A DNA stretch of 64,000 nucleotides from Oasisia sp. SBJ-2009 (GCA_964017155.1 OZ024867.1:18694589-18758588); one strand, 5' to 3'. Shown: positions 34,459 through 56,602, counted from the stretch's first letter. Program-made: numbers and translations. Notes: generated by a model from the letters alone, not told the origin.

Positions 34459-36165
34459 GCGTATTCATTGTTTTCATCACAGGAAACTCCGGTAAGTGGC
34501 GCCAAGCTAGGTTTTTTGCAACCGCGTCCCTGTACAAATGTAAGTAAAAATGTGAAAGTGACAACGTTATGGACACAATCTAGATCCAACCAAAAATCCT
34601 GAATATGACAATTGTGACAACGTTATGAACACAATCTAGATCCAACCAAACATCCTGAATATGACAATTACTATTGACTGTACTATTACTTATAAAACAC
34701 TTTCCTGTAAACAATCAATTGGTGTTTACATTCATTGCTTACTTCTGTAAGAAAACGTATACAGCTTCAATCATGTCCCTCCCTCCGCCTGCCTGCCTGT
34801 CTGCCTGCCTGCCTGCCCGCCCGCCCGCCCGCCCGCCCGCCCGCCCGCCCGCCCGCCCGCCCGCCCGCCCGCCCGCCCGCCCGCCCGCCCGCCCGCCCGC
34901 CCGCCTGCCTGCCTCCCTCCCTCATGTACACAAAATAAAAAATTGCTTTTTTGAGCGTATTCATTGTTTTCATCACAAGAAACGCCGGTAAGTGGCGACA
35001 CCCTTGGTATTTTTTTGCAACCGAATCCATATACAAATGTAAGTACAAATGAGACCCTGACAAAATCTAGATCCAAATAAAACCCCTGAATACGTCAATT
35101 TCTATTTACTGTACTATTACTTAGCAAACACTTTCCTGTAAGCGACCAACTGGTGTTTATATGCATTGCTTACTTCTGTAAGAAAACGTATCCAGCTTTA
35201 ATAATGTCCCTCCCTCCCTCTCTCCCTCTTTGCCTCCCTCTCTGCCTCCCTGCCTGCCTCCCTGTCTCTCTCCCTGTCTCTCCCTGCCTCCCTCCCTGTC
35301 TCTCTCCCTGCCTGCCTCCCTGTCTCCCTCCCTGTCTCTCTCCCTGTCTCTCCCTGCCTCCCTCCCTGTCTCTCTCCCTGCCTGCCTCCCTGTCTCCCTC
35401 CCTGTCTCTCTCCCTGTCTCTCCCTGCCTCCCTCCCTGTCTCTCTCCCTGCCTGCCTCCCTGTCTCCCTCCCTGTCTCTCTCCCTGTCTCTCTCCCTGTC
35501 TCCCCCCGTGCCTCGCTGCCTCGCTGCCTGCCTGCCTGCCTGCCTGCCTCCCTCCCTCCCTCCCTCCCTGCCGCCCTCCCTCCCTCCCTCCCTCCGTCCA
35601 TAACGTACACAAAAGACAGTTGTTTTTTGAGCGTATTCATTGTTTTCATCACAAGAAACTCCGGTAAGTGGCGCCACCCTATGTATTTTTTGCAACCGCA
35701 TCCATGTAAAAATGTAAGTACAAATGTGGCCCTGACAATATTATTTGCACAATCTAAATCCAAAAAAAAAACCTGAATACGACAATTACTATTGACTGTA
35801 CTATTACTTAGCAAACACTTTCCTGTAAGCGACCAACTGGTGTTTATATGCATTGCTTACTTCTGTAAGAAAACGTATCCAGCTTTAATAATGTCCCTCC
35901 CTCCCTCTCTCCCTCTTTGCCTCCCTCTCTGCCTCCCTGTCTCCCTCCCTGCCTCGCTGCCTCCCTGCCTGTATCCCTCCCTGCCTGCCTGTCTGCCTGC
36001 CTGTCTGCCTCCCTGCCTCCCTCCCTGCCTCCCACCCTGCCTCCCTCCCTACCTCCCTCCCTGCCTCTCTCGCTCACTCCTTCCCTCCCTTTCTCCTTCC
36101 CTCCCTGCTTCATTGCCCCCTCCCTCCATCCCTCCCTTCCTCCCTGCCTCCCTCCCATAGATACG
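34459..36165. repeat. Tandem array of ~0.5-0.7 kb units with different C-rich cores
   Basis: Landmarks recur in order: gcgtattcattgttttcatcac at 34459, 34954 and 35630; cactttcctgtaa near 34697, 35125 and 35817; ctgtaagaaaacgtat near 34745, 35173 and 35865. Each unit has flanks of about 85-95 percent identity but a different expanded core: (CCCG)n in the first (about 34808-34903), mixed CCTG/CCCT/CTCT in the second (35207-35598) and CCCT-rich in the third (35893-36160). In the first unit a ~55 bp piece (tgacaacgttatg...) is itself duplicated at 34559-34668. The array ends ~55 bp before the TMEM50 start codon. Confidence 0.88.
35271..35480. repeat. 70-bp minisatellite, three perfect copies, inside the C-rich core
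   Basis: 35271-35340, 35341-35410 and 35411-35480 appear identical. The unit mixes ccctgtctct, ccctgcctccctc and ccctgcctgcc blocks. It is a higher-order repeat grown from shorter pyrimidine repeats. Confidence 0.9.
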
Positions 36166-36219
36166 GCGACCTAGAAATTCGAGAAATAATAATAAGTACG
36201 TGTATGTTGATGCAGAAAG

Positions 36220-45302
<9,083 letters not shown>

Positions 45303-45427
45303 GCACAGGCTGCGGTACAGGAGGGACACTGACACGGGGACAAGAGGACACCGTGGTGACACGTGTCATATCAGGAGACGTGTGGGTGTGTTTGTGCGTG
45401 CGTGCGTGCGCGTGCGTGCGTGCGTGC

Positions 45428-45488
<61 letters not shown>

Positions 45489-45995
45489 TAGGCGCATGGC
45501 CAGCAAACTGACGCCTTTATTCAGTTCTACACCTGAGCCACTGCGTCCGGCAACATTGCGCTCAATGTCCGAACAAGGGCGAAATAAGTGAGCAGGGCTG
45601 GTGCTCATGTCACACGTTTATTTATTAATGTTGATTGTCGTTCGCCAAATATTCAGGGAGGCTGGTATATTAAGTCGTTAACATATGCGTATTATCTTAA
45701 CAGTGGATTCGTATACTGTAAAACAGAGTTTTTCTATGTTATATATATAGAGCAGCATGCAATAATATATGTTACGTGTTTGAGCTTATTAATAAACCGT
45801 TCCGTCGGTTGTGTTTGTGAATGTTTGCGTGCGTGCTCGCTGGCGTGTCAGTGCAAATTCTGCATATCCATTTTAAATACATTTTAAATAATAACCGCAC
45901 ATATTTCTCGTCAAGGTTTACTTAATTTGCGATTAAATATAATACTTCTATATTGACCTATCGACGTTTCTCTTGTTGTGATTTTATATATATTT

Positions 45996-46070
<75 letters not shown>

Positions 46071-47380
46071 TAGCGTTGTATTTACTCATGATAAAATATC
46101 TTACATGAAACAAATTATGTATTTGTCTGCTCTGCTGGCAAAAAAAGTGTACCATTGTTCGATATTGTTTTACAGGCTGCACATTTTGCTTACTCTTATA
46201 GTTGTGTGTGGTCTAACTAGTATGAATGGACAAGTAATGTTCTATCTCACCAGCTCGGGCAGCTCCTGTTTAGATATAAGTCAAACACTGAATATATACA
46301 TGTATACGTAATACATTTTGAAAATGTATTGTAAAAAACAACACCGTCCAAACGAGGCGTGGTCATGAGTATTTGGTACGGTTCAGCTAACTTCGGTTTT
46401 TAAGATTCAACAAATGCCTATTCCGCGACTTCTACAAGTGGATTATCTGTATCTGACATAAGTATTTGTCATTAATTAAAATCATATTGCGTAATTAATT
46501 ATCCACGTGGCAATAACCTCAAAAAGATTCGCGACTGAACAATAAGTTATCAGTTTTTTGCTCAACAACATTGTACACAGATAGTCTATGCAACTCGCAA
46601 GTAAACTAACAGAGAACGTATTTATGTGACACGCATATTGTATATAGGCTTTTACTTAAAAAAAAATGTAATGCACAAATATAAATTCTCTAACGTTGGA
46701 CCTTTCATCAATCACAGTCGTTGGACTTCGTCGTAAATTACTTGTACTGCGCTCGCCAGGCGGCGTGACGAGCTGCCTGTCTATGACACGGTTGTCTTGG
46801 CGTTATGTCACCGACTTTACTGTCTAATAGGGTCTGATATATTTCCGATGAACCGTCTGGCTGTGATAGTATTTACGTCTTTCGTATGCTCGTTCAGTCT
46901 CCTGCTAGGCGTCCTTCTACGAATATGTTGTGTTACGAATCACGTGTGGGACATCCTGTTCGCACGCCCTCTGGCGAACAGAGAAAAACAGGTCTGCGCA
47001 ATCCGCATGGCGCCGTCTGCAGATAGGGCAGAGCAATTCTCGGATACGCGGACATGTTGATATTTTACAGCTATCCTCAGATTGCAAAAACCATTGTGCG
47101 ATGTCTCACATGCGTTTTTATACCAGTGGTTGGGTTACGACAACAAGGCCTATATCTTTAATATGTATTTAATTTTTAATACAAGCAATAAATACAATTT
47201 GCAACTGAATATGATTACAAAATTTAACCAATCAAAATGACAGCTGCTCAAGCATGGCAGTCAATATGATAACACATTTTATGTTGATGCTACGCAAGTG
47301 GCAATAGTACAATCGCGTTGCATTTATGAACCAGCGTTTATACATGGCAATGGAACCCATTTCCGTTTCCGTCGCAAACG
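45303..47380. other. TMEM50 3' flank and region between convergent genes
   Basis: Starts as TMEM50 3' UTR. (TGCG)n-(TG)n lies at about 45395-45486, an AATAAA at 45791-45796 could be a polyadenylation signal, and (TA)n lies at about 46001-46069. Two open + stretches have hydrophobic starts (about 46165-46310, LHILLTLIVVCGL; and 46842-46990, MNRLAVIVFTSFVCSFSLLL, ending at a caggtctg site). They might be signal-peptide exons, but nothing else supports them. Confidence 0.45.
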
Positions 47381-47613
47381 TTACTCATCGCAATTACTGG
47401 TATAATAGTGTTCATTGCCGGGGTCCGCAACTAACTTCGCAGGATCATGAAAAACAAACAAGCTGCAGTTGTTATTCTTGTAGTCGACTGCTTTGCAGTA
47501 AGGATAGTCCCACGTGCACGATCTCAGACAGTGTGCTGCCGTTTCCTTGGTAGTTGATTCGTAGCTGTCGCCCTGGCGTTTGTTGGAAATTAGTGTGGCT
47601 TTCCAAAGGCATT
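47381..47613 (-). CDS. Terminal exon with PAN/apple-like domain
   Basis: Minus strand; acceptor tcctccgcag (47614-47615 on +), phase 1 start, stop TAA at 47383-47381. It encodes 76 residues: CLWKATLISNKRQGDSYEST, then AAHCLRSCTWDYPYCKAVDY, NNNCSLFVFHDPAKLVADPG, and ends SNCDE. The CxxxC-x6-C-x3-DY-x4-C-x-L pattern, ending with a VADPG tail, is that of PAN/apple domains, which bind proteins or sugars outside the cell. The start phase fits directly onto the phase 1 end of the EGF exon at 53142-53282, so it is plausibly the last exon of the EGF/chitin-binding-like gene. The 4.6 kb CR1 insertion would then lie in the last intron. Confidence 0.68.
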
Positions 47614-48046
47614 CTGCGGAGGAATGAGTGGATAATTAGTGCAAATAGTTGATAATTAGTGCACATATTTCTACGGTTACAGGGAGGGAGACTCATCAAC
47701 AGTTTGGTGTTGATATATTCACGTTGCTTTTATGTTAATGTTTTCATTTGGCCGGAGTAGTATAGTAGGGTGTTTTGCTTGCACTTCCGGTTATTTTGGG
47801 TCAGTGGAAGGGAGGAGGTGGAGGAAGGTCAATTGCGCTCCCTGGCTGATAGGTGGTGAACTACAAACAAGGTCCAAGAACAAGTGGCACTTATAGCGTA
47901 TAGGCTATGAACCAATGCTCATAAAACATACACAACTGTGATCAGGATATTAACAAGATTTAACAAGATTGCCACCTAGAGAATCAACTCTAGATGGCAG
48001 GTGGACAAGGAAGCCCTTTGGCTTATCGAGAGTCCAACCTATCTAA

Positions 48047-50701
48047 CTAAATGTACCCAGCCCTTCTTAGGTACATGTCAATTTTATTTTTAAACATATT
48101 AACACTACTAGCACCTACACAGTCAGCTGATAATCTGTTCCATTCATTTACTGTTCTTTGTGAAAATGAAAATTTTCTAATATCTAGTCTACACTGCTTC
48201 TTTGCTAATGTAATTCCATGTCCTCTAGTCCTTCTCTCTTCCTTAACAGAGAAAAAAAAAATTCTGTCAATATTTTCATACCCATTCAATATTTTAAAAA
48301 CTTCTATCTGATCTCCTCTCAATCTCCTGGTTTCTAGTGTTGTTAATCCACATTCTTTTAGACGCATTTCATAACTAATATTCCTGAGTTTTTGTATCAT
48401 TTTGGTTGCTCTTCTTTGTACTCTTTCTAGTATATCAATATCCTTCTTGCGATATGGCCTCCATGCCTGTATGCAATATTCTAAATGAGGCCTAACTATT
48501 GTTTTGTACAGCGGTATTATTAGTTCTTTTTCCTTGTACACTATATTTCGCCTAATTAATCCAAGAATTTGGTTTCCCTTTGCTGCTGCAATTGCACACT
48601 GTTCTGATACCTTCATATCAGCACTAATAGTTAACCCTAAGTCCTTTTCCTTTACGGTAGTATTTAGTACAGTATCACCCATTGTATATTGTGCATCTTC
48701 ATTTCCATGTCCTGTGTGGAGGCACTTACACTTCCCATAATTAAACAGCATTTGCCACTTATCAGACCATTCGTTCAACTTATTTAGATCATCTTGTAAT
48801 TGCTGTCTATCTGCATCACTTTCAATTTTTCTAAACACTTTTGTATCGTCCGCAAACTTCAACACCTTGCTTGTTATATCATCATCCAAATCATTGATAT
48901 ATATTAAGAACAACATAGGTCCCAATACTGATCCCTGCGGTACTCCACTCAAAACCGATTTCCAGTTTGAAATCTCCCCATCAACTACCACTCTTTGTCT
49001 TCTATCAATGAGCCATTTTTCTATCCAGTTAATCATACCATTGCCTATGCCATGGTATGATTAACTGATTAAAAGATTACTACTTAAACTAAGTTTAAGT
49101 AGTAATCTTTGGTGTGGCACTTTGTCAAAGGCTTTTTTAAAATCTAAATATATTATATCTACTGGTGATCCCTCGTCTACCCACTTTGTGACATCTTCCA
49201 AAAAACATAAGATATTTGTTAAGCATCACCTCGCTTTTAGAAACCCATGTTGAGATGGGTTAATAAAGTTATTTTTAACAAGAAAATCAACAAAGTGATC
49301 TTTAATTAGTCTTTCTAATAGTTTGCAAACCACCGATGTTAAACTAACTGGTCTATAGTTCTCTGACTTGCTTCTTGATCCTTTTTTAAATAATGGTATG
49401 ATGTTTGCTTCTTTCCATTCTAATGGAACTACTCCTTCCTCTATTGACAAATTGAACACTGTTGCAAGTGGTATGCTGATTTGTTCTACAATTTCCAGTA
49501 GTAATTTGGGAGGAATCCCATCCACTCCAGGTGACTTATTTTCCTTCATATCCCTTATTTTCTTAGCTACCATTTTTGGTGTTACAATTAGTTGTCCTAA
49601 ATAGTCTGACTCTCTCCCTTCAAATGTAGTCTCTGGTACTGGTAATGCACTAGTATCTTCCCTGGTGAACACTGAACTAAAGTATTCATTTAGGTTTTTT
49701 GCCATTAAGAATCCCTCTGTTATTATGTTTCCATCACTACCTTCTAGAGGTCCTACCTTATCCTGAACTTTCTGTTTACTTCGAACATACGCATAACAAC
49801 TCTTGCTGTCATGTTTGATATTAAAAGCTAATTATTGTTCATAGCTTCTCTTTGAATTTCTAATTTCAGCTGTAGCTTGGTTAAGTGCTTCTTTATAAAT
49901 GGCATAGTCTTCTTCACTTCCATTATGTATATATGTCTTCCACATCGTTTGCTTGTATTTGATTTTTCTAATGGCTTCTTTTGATAAGTGTTTCTTTTTT
50001 GACCGTTTCCCCTGTTTTTTCAAGGGGACAAATTGTTCGACAATGCAGTCAATTTCCCTCTTTAAGATATTCCAACATTCTGTTGCTGTCTTATTCTCCA
50101 GTGTGTTATTCCAGTCTATCTTTGCTAAATGTTTCCTCATGTCCTTATATCTTCCTTTGTGAAAGATTTTCATGTACCGTATTTTACAATTCTGTTCTCC
50201 TTTTACTTTGATGATAAAATATATCTGGTTGTGATCACTACACCCCAGTGGCTCACATATCCTGACATTATCAATAAATTCCTTCTGTGAGCTCAAACCT
50301 ATGTCCAATACGTTCTCACCCCATGTTGAATAAGGAAACTGTCTTGTACTAAATTTAAAAACTTTTGATCTTCACTCCCAGTACTCTGTTGAGATTTCTA
50401 CTGTATACGCCCATGGTTAAAATCCCCCATAATTATACAGTCCCGTTTACTGACTTCCTTTATAGCGTTTTGTATTTTATTTATTGTATATTATGTGAGG
50501 GTCATTATCTTCTACCATAATGTTTAGTTCATTTCTTTTGTTTACTATGCTCCTTGCATTTAAACACACACATTTATAACCAAATGTTGTAGAGTTTTCC
50601 AGACTGTTCTTTGCCGTTTTAGCTGTGCTGTCCTTATCTGTGCCTCCAGTATTTGGCTTCTCTGTGAATCCCCCCTGCGAATCTAGTTTAAATAATTGCA
50701 A
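48047..50701 (-). pseudogene. CR1 ORF2 (endonuclease-reverse transcriptase), multiply broken
   Basis: The endonuclease begins CVCLNARSIVNKRNELNI. It then jumps at about 50487 to NAIKEVSKRDCIIMGDFNHG with a frame change, so about 100 residues are deleted. GCSDHNQIYFIIK follows after another shift. The RT has ENKSPGVDGIPPKLL, NYRPVSLTSVVCKLLE, YLDFKKAFDKVP, GVPQGSVLGPMLF and LKFADDTKVF, so the catalytic Asp pair is intact. Breaks: TAA at about 49832 (SYEQ then LAFNIKHD), TGA after GFLKAR at about 49226, and an inverted-repeat insertion at 49065-49110. The terminal frame 49036-48047 is open for 329 codons and starts MINWIEKWL, but that Met is internal to the domain. Confidence 0.85.
49027..49110. 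repeat. Two adjacent perfect palindromes disrupting CR1 ORF2
   Basis: AGTTAATCATACCAT (49027-49041) is mirrored at 49052-49066 with a 10-nt loop. AAAGATTACTACTTAAACT (49072-49090) is mirrored at 49092-49110 with a 1-nt loop. The coding flanks on the minus strand are KVPHQRLLLKL and YHGIGNGMINW. The added DNA between them consists of inverted copies of both flanks. Confidence 0.88.
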
Positions 50702-51828
50702 CCTGTTCCACTGTCCATAGATTGAAGCAGGTTCTCAGAAAAAACTGCTGCGCCCTTTCCGCTTAGATAGAGGCCATCTCTCACGAACATGTCCTCCTTC
50801 CCAACAAAGCGCCCCCACAAATCCAAGAATCCAACCCCTTCCTCCTCACACATCTGCTCCACCAGAGCATTGATTACCATCCTCTTGCAATTTCTATAGG
50901 TTGCTCCCCTTCCTCCGATTACTGGCAAGATTCCTGAGAGAATAATCTGTTCAACTCTTGTCTCCTTCAGTTTCTCTACCAACTGTCTGTATCTTTGCAC
51001 TATTCTAGTTGTCCCCTCCCTGTCTGCATTGTTCGTCCCTACATGTACTAATATAGATCCTCCCTGGCCATGCCCCAACACGTTCTCTACCCTATCTGTC
51101 ACATGCTCTATCCGAGCGCCTGGAAGACAAACAACAACATCTTCTCCTTTACTTAACGTCTTGTCCGTCTTTCGCAAAATTGAGTCGCCCATAAACACCC
51201 TTTCTGTTCTCAATGCCCCCTCAATCACTGCTTCAGAGTAACTCCTCCGTTTTGCATCTCCCTGGTTGCTGACTTTTCCCCCTGCCGCTTTCTTTGTTCC
51301 TTTCTTTCCTGCCTCTTTTCTTCCTGACACCATCCTTGTTATTGACTTCCGTCTGGTCACATCTACTCTCAGTTCCTTTCTTCCCTTCGTCTTTCCTCCT
51401 GTCGCATCTGCTTCTATCATCTCCTGTCCCATTGTCATCCCCTCATCTACTGTCACTTTCTCCCCTGTCACCTTCCTGCATGCCATGTTTTCACTTGTTC
51501 TTTCTCCATTTGCTTTCCTTGCACTCGCCCTCTCTCCTCTCAGTATACTGTCCTCACCCTTCTTGTCACTGCATTGCTCCTTCCGACCTCTTCCATCTGT
51601 CTCTTTGATTATTCTCATCTCCATCCCCTTCACAATATCGGTTAGCCTAGCTAACTCTGCTGTAAGACATTCCACTTTCAAACACCCTGTGCACTGGAAA
51701 GTAAAGTCTTCCTCCATTGTCTCAGCCCATGACTTTGTGCATCCGGATAGAGCAAAATCTACAAAGCTGTGACAATAGTCACACACTTGGTGCCTCCTTG
51801 CCTTCACTTGCCGCTTGCAAGGGGCCAT
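50683..51828 (-). CDS. CR1 ORF1 protein: zinc-finger-like N-terminus plus SGNH esterase-like domain
   Basis: 381 codons, ATG at 51828. Residues ~14-60 hold a Cys-rich motif (CDYCHSF, SGCTKSW and FQCTGCLKVEC) like the PHD-type finger of CR1 ORF1. Residues ~60-80 could form a coiled coil, and ~80-205 are charged and Lys/Arg-rich. The end is an SGNH/GDSL hydrolase domain: block I FMGDSILR (Ser), block III VHVGTNNAD (Gly and Asn) and block V VRDGLYLSGKG. In active members block V has Asp-x-x-His; here the His position is Tyr. ORF1 proteins bind element RNA; the esterase role in CR1 is not settled. The stop lies within the ORF2 frame, about 19 bp inside its open stretch, as in overlapping bicistronic LINEs. 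The reading frame is fully open, unlike ORF2. Confidence 0.85.
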   Translation of the reverse strand: MAPCKRQVKARRHQVCDYCHSFVDFALSGCTKSWAETMEEDFTFQCTGCLKVECLTAELARLTDIVKGMEMRIIKETDGRGRKEQCSDKKGEDSILRGERASARKANGERTSENMACRKVTGEKVTVDEGMTMGQEMIEADATGGKTKGRKELRVDVTRRKSITRMVSGRKEAGKKGTKKAAGGKVSNQGDAKRRSYSEAVIEGALRTERVFMGDSILRKTDKTLSKGEDVVVCLPGARIEHVTDRVENVLGHGQGGSILVHVGTNNADREGTTRIVQRYRQLVEKLKETRVEQIILSGILPVIGGRGATYRNCKRMVINALVEQMCEEEGVGFLDLWGRFVGKEDMFVRDGLYLSGKGAAVFSENLLQSMDSGTGCNYLN

Positions 51829-52084
51829 ATTATGACTACCCAGGTACTCAAAATTTACTCAGTCGGTATACCAATTTAGTCTTTAGAAAGACTGTTTTAT
51901 GTGGACAGTAACTGCAGCTCACTTTATGTTATACACAACTGACAAATGTGGTATTTACTGGTACAGTTCCCTAGCGGATACGATGGACACTACCTGCATA
52001 AACAAACTAAGGTTTCTACTAAAAAGCTTGCTTATTGTTTTAATAACAATGCTACCTGATCAAAGTATTATCTTACGTATGTAG

Positions 52085-52500
52085 CTGTTATGCTTGTTAT
52101 TTTATATGTTATATATTCTATCAAATAATCAGATTTGCTAAATCTTGTAAACAAACTTGTCGAAGGCTAGATCACCCTATTATCACCCACTATGCTAATC
52201 TGCTCAAAAATACTTTTAACTAACACACTTTTACCAAAACTTGATTAATAATCTTCACATAAGAATAATACTGTAGATGTTATGCTGAATACTTTATCTG
52301 TTAAATATTCTATCAAATAATAAGTTTTGGTAACTCTTGTATACACACTTGTCGAAGGCTAAATTACCCTATTATCACCCACGATGCTAATCTGCTCAAA
52401 AATACTGTTAACTGACAAACTTTTAACTAAACTAATACCCAATATATGTCTAGTACTACTTTATGAATAATCTTCACATAAGAATAATACTTATCAGTCA
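52085..52500. repeat. Two ~200 bp tandem repeats in the CR1 5' region
   Basis: Copies at about 52085-52275 and 52276-52500 share tattctatcaaataat, acttgtcgaaggcta, ccctattatcaccca, tgctaatctgctcaaaaata and aatcttcacataagaata in order. They lie upstream of ORF1 and may be promoter monomers, by analogy with LINE 5' UTRs that carry tandem monomers. Confidence 0.75.
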
Positions 52501-52560
52501 ATATTTCCTCTTGTTTTTCAACTTTTATGCACCACCAAATTCAAACATCTGCTCCCGCCA

Positions 52561-54321
<1,761 letters not shown>

Positions 54322-54426
54322 ATTGACACTCCAATCCGTTCCAGCCAGGTGTACATTTACAGGTGTAAGAAAGCATGTTGACGGAACACGTTCCTCCATG
54401 GAGACAGGGGGAATTGTAGCACGGAT
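54322..54426 (-). CDS. EGF-like domain exon
   Basis: 105 bp, phase 1-1. Acceptor gtcttgtcag (54427-54428 on +); donor gtacgt after 54322. The encoded module reads DPCYNSPCLHGGTC, SVNMLSYTCKCTPGWNGLEC, with cysteine spacing C-x4-C-x5-C-x8-C-x1-C-x8-C. It is a standard extracellular EGF repeat. It lies between the chitin-binding-like exon (55045-55272) and the EGF exon at 53142-53282. A (GT)n microsatellite starts ~25 bp upstream in the preceding intron. Confidence 0.85.
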
Positions 54427-54449
54427 CTGACAAGACAAGAACAAAGACA

Positions 54450-54495
<46 letters not shown>

Positions 54496-54717
54496 TGTGT
54501 GTGTGTACATGTGAATATATATGTGTGTATGTTTACATATTAGTAATGCTATACTTCCTCAAAATATATAATATATCAGAATGAATTAAGTATACCAAAA
54601 ACTGTGATACAAAACAATTAATAATGTGAAACAAAATATTTATATATTTCATACACCAACACACCCCCACCACACACCCACCCACCCACCCACCCCCCCC
54701 CCCCCCCACACACACAT
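54450..54717. repeat. (GT)n microsatellite and a C-rich tract
   Basis: (GT)n at about 54450-54507. At 54660-54717 cacacc units give way to (ACCC)n and a run of about 15 C, then CA repeats. The minus strand of this tract is G-rich and could form a quadruplex. Confidence 0.9.
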
Positions 54718-55044
54718 ATGGTCAGTTATCACAACACGTCGACTATACGTTTTTGTAATATAACCATTATATAAATATACAGCAAAGCATTACAATTGTG
54801 GTCATCGCGACAGTATTGGTGCCAGGTGCCATTGGTGACAAAGGCATGTAAGTATGTAAATATAATAATCAACAATTCATATACCTTCATTTAACGGGTA
54901 TAATTTATCTGATTTCAGTAAAACAAATGTAACCAATATAAGTAAGATACGGTCAGACTGGAGAAAGAGATCACGTGACCTTGTGTTAAGACCGCATTGA
55001 ATCACGGGTAGAAGAAGTGAACAGACGAGGAAAGCGCTAGGTAC

Positions 55045-55272
55045 CTTCACACGGGTAGCAGTGCGGCGACTTAAACTGACATGTATGGGTGTCATCGTTG
55101 TACCCCCAGTACGGTTCATGATGGCAACTATGGGCATATGTTTGGCCGGCTTTACACACCACGTATATTTTACAATTTCTGCACGTCGAAAAGTTTCCTT
55201 CACCCTTGTAACCGGAGCAGTCATCGAAACATGGTCTGTTTCCGTTGTAGCACATATTCTTGTAAATCACAG
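55045..55272 (-). CDS. Chitin-binding (peritrophin/CBM14)-like exon
   Basis: 228 bp, phase 1-1. Acceptor tgttttag (55273-55274 on +); donor gtacct after 55045. It encodes 76 residues with ten cysteines: NMCYNGNRPCFDDCSGYKGE, GNFSTCRNCKIYVVCKAGQT, YAHSCHHEPYWGYNDDTHTC and SPHCYPCEG. The stretch from CxxYKGEGNFSTC through YVVC..G..Y.HSC....YWGYNDDTHTC follows the layout of peritrophin-A/CBM14 domains, which bind chitin in extracellular matrices. There are extra cysteines at both ends, so the assignment is by resemblance. It is flanked by EGF exons of the same gene; EGF plus chitin-binding combinations are known from molluscan matrix and shell proteins. Confidence 0.68.
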
Positions 55273-55578
55273 CTAAAACACAGACATTTTAAAAGCCACA
55301 ATCCATAGTCATCCAGTATCACACCAGGACCACTTGAATATATTTACAATGTTTTTTGGCTTTCTGCCCGCGCCTAAACCAGAGTCTACTCGTGTTGGTT
55401 GTGTTCGCAATAACTGTCTTTCATAAACCTTCTTAAGGTTACTATATACCTACTATGACGTAATATTCAATCATTTTAAAACAACGCAAAGGCTTCGTGC
55501 AAAGATTATTAATTCGTCATTTGATGTGCCACGTCAATTAGTAAACATTGAAGAAAAACATAGTTTTGCACATCTTAC

Positions 55579-55686
55579 TTGCACACGTTCGTCCGGTATA
55601 ACCGTCGATGCAGGAGCAAGCGAAGTCCTTTCCGTCCATTGTACAGGTTCCACCGTTTAAGCATGGGTTTGATTGACAGGGATCAT
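55579..55686 (-). CDS. EGF-like domain exon
   Basis: 108 bp, phase 1-1. Acceptor atttatatag (55687-55688 on +); donor gtaaga after 55579. The module reads DDPCQSNPCLNGGTCTMDGK, DFACSCIDGYTGRTC, six cysteines in C-x4-C-x5-C-x8-C-x1-C-x8-C spacing. In gene order it comes before the chitin-binding-like exon and after the short exon at 58289-58381. Confidence 0.86.
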
Positions 55687-55788
55687 CTATATAAATAATA
55701 TGAACACATCGACACACTTTCGAATGAAACTTTACACGAATAATGGAATAATTGATGGACGCGCGCACACTGTTACACATGCACACAG

Positions 55789-56249
55789 AATGAAACACAT
55801 ACGCAAACAGAAACAGACAGACACACACATATTAACTCACACACGTACACTTACAAACACACACACACACACTCACACATACACCCACCCACACTCACAC
55901 TCACACTCACACACACACACACACACGCACGCTCACAAACACACACAGACACACATACTCACACATACACACACATACACACACGCACGCATACTAACAC
56001 ACACAGACACACACCCTCACACGTACACGCACATACACACGCACACAAACACACACAGACACACGCACTCACACATACACACATACACATACACACACAA
56101 ACACACACACACAAACACACTCACGCACGCACACATACACATACACACTCAAACACACACACACGCACGCACGCACACAAACACACGCAGACACACACAC
56201 TCACACATACACACACATACACACAAACTCACAAAGACCCACACACACA

Positions 56250-56281
<32 letters not shown>

Positions 56282-56369
56282 CACACACACAAACTCACGC
56301 ACGCAGACACATACATATACACATATACACATACACACGCATACACACATCGACACACACACTCACTCA

Positions 56370-56406
<37 letters not shown>

Positions 56407-56547
56407 ACACAAACAAACACACTCACACACGCACACACATACACATACACATACATATATACATATATACATATATACACATATACACATATACACATAT
56501 ACACATATACACATACACACACATACACACATCGACACACACACTCA

Positions 56548-56602
<55 letters not shown>

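Larger units (their letters stand above)
47951..52560 (-). mobile_element. CR1-clade non-LTR retrotransposon, near full length but defective
   Basis: Gene order on the minus strand: a 5' region with tandem repeats (about 52560-51829), ORF1 (51828-50683), ORF2 (50701-48047), a short 3' UTR, and a terminal pair of TAACAAGATT units (47951-47970 on +). Short tandem repeats at the 3' end are characteristic of CR1. ORF1 combines a zinc-finger-like N-terminus with an esterase-type domain, also a CR1 trait. ORF2 is damaged. Fragments with the same 3' end occur at 39628-40060 and inside both copies of the GAGTCGAACAC element. Confidence 0.85.

Noticed and set aside
35157..35853. Overlapping Pro/Leu/Cys-rich and Arg/Gly-rich frames at 34.7-36.2 kb
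   Set aside because: Artefacts of C-rich low-complexity cores of the tandem array; frames on both strands are open for the same reason.
46797..47060. 87-codon + frame with a hydrophobic segment (MNRLAVIVFTSFVCSFSLLL)
   Set aside because: It might be a signal-peptide exon, but there is no partner exon or homology. Left as a note within the stretch entry.
51266..51772. 168-codon + frame rich in Phe/Pro/Ser
   Set aside because: Antisense of the CR1 ORF1 protein.
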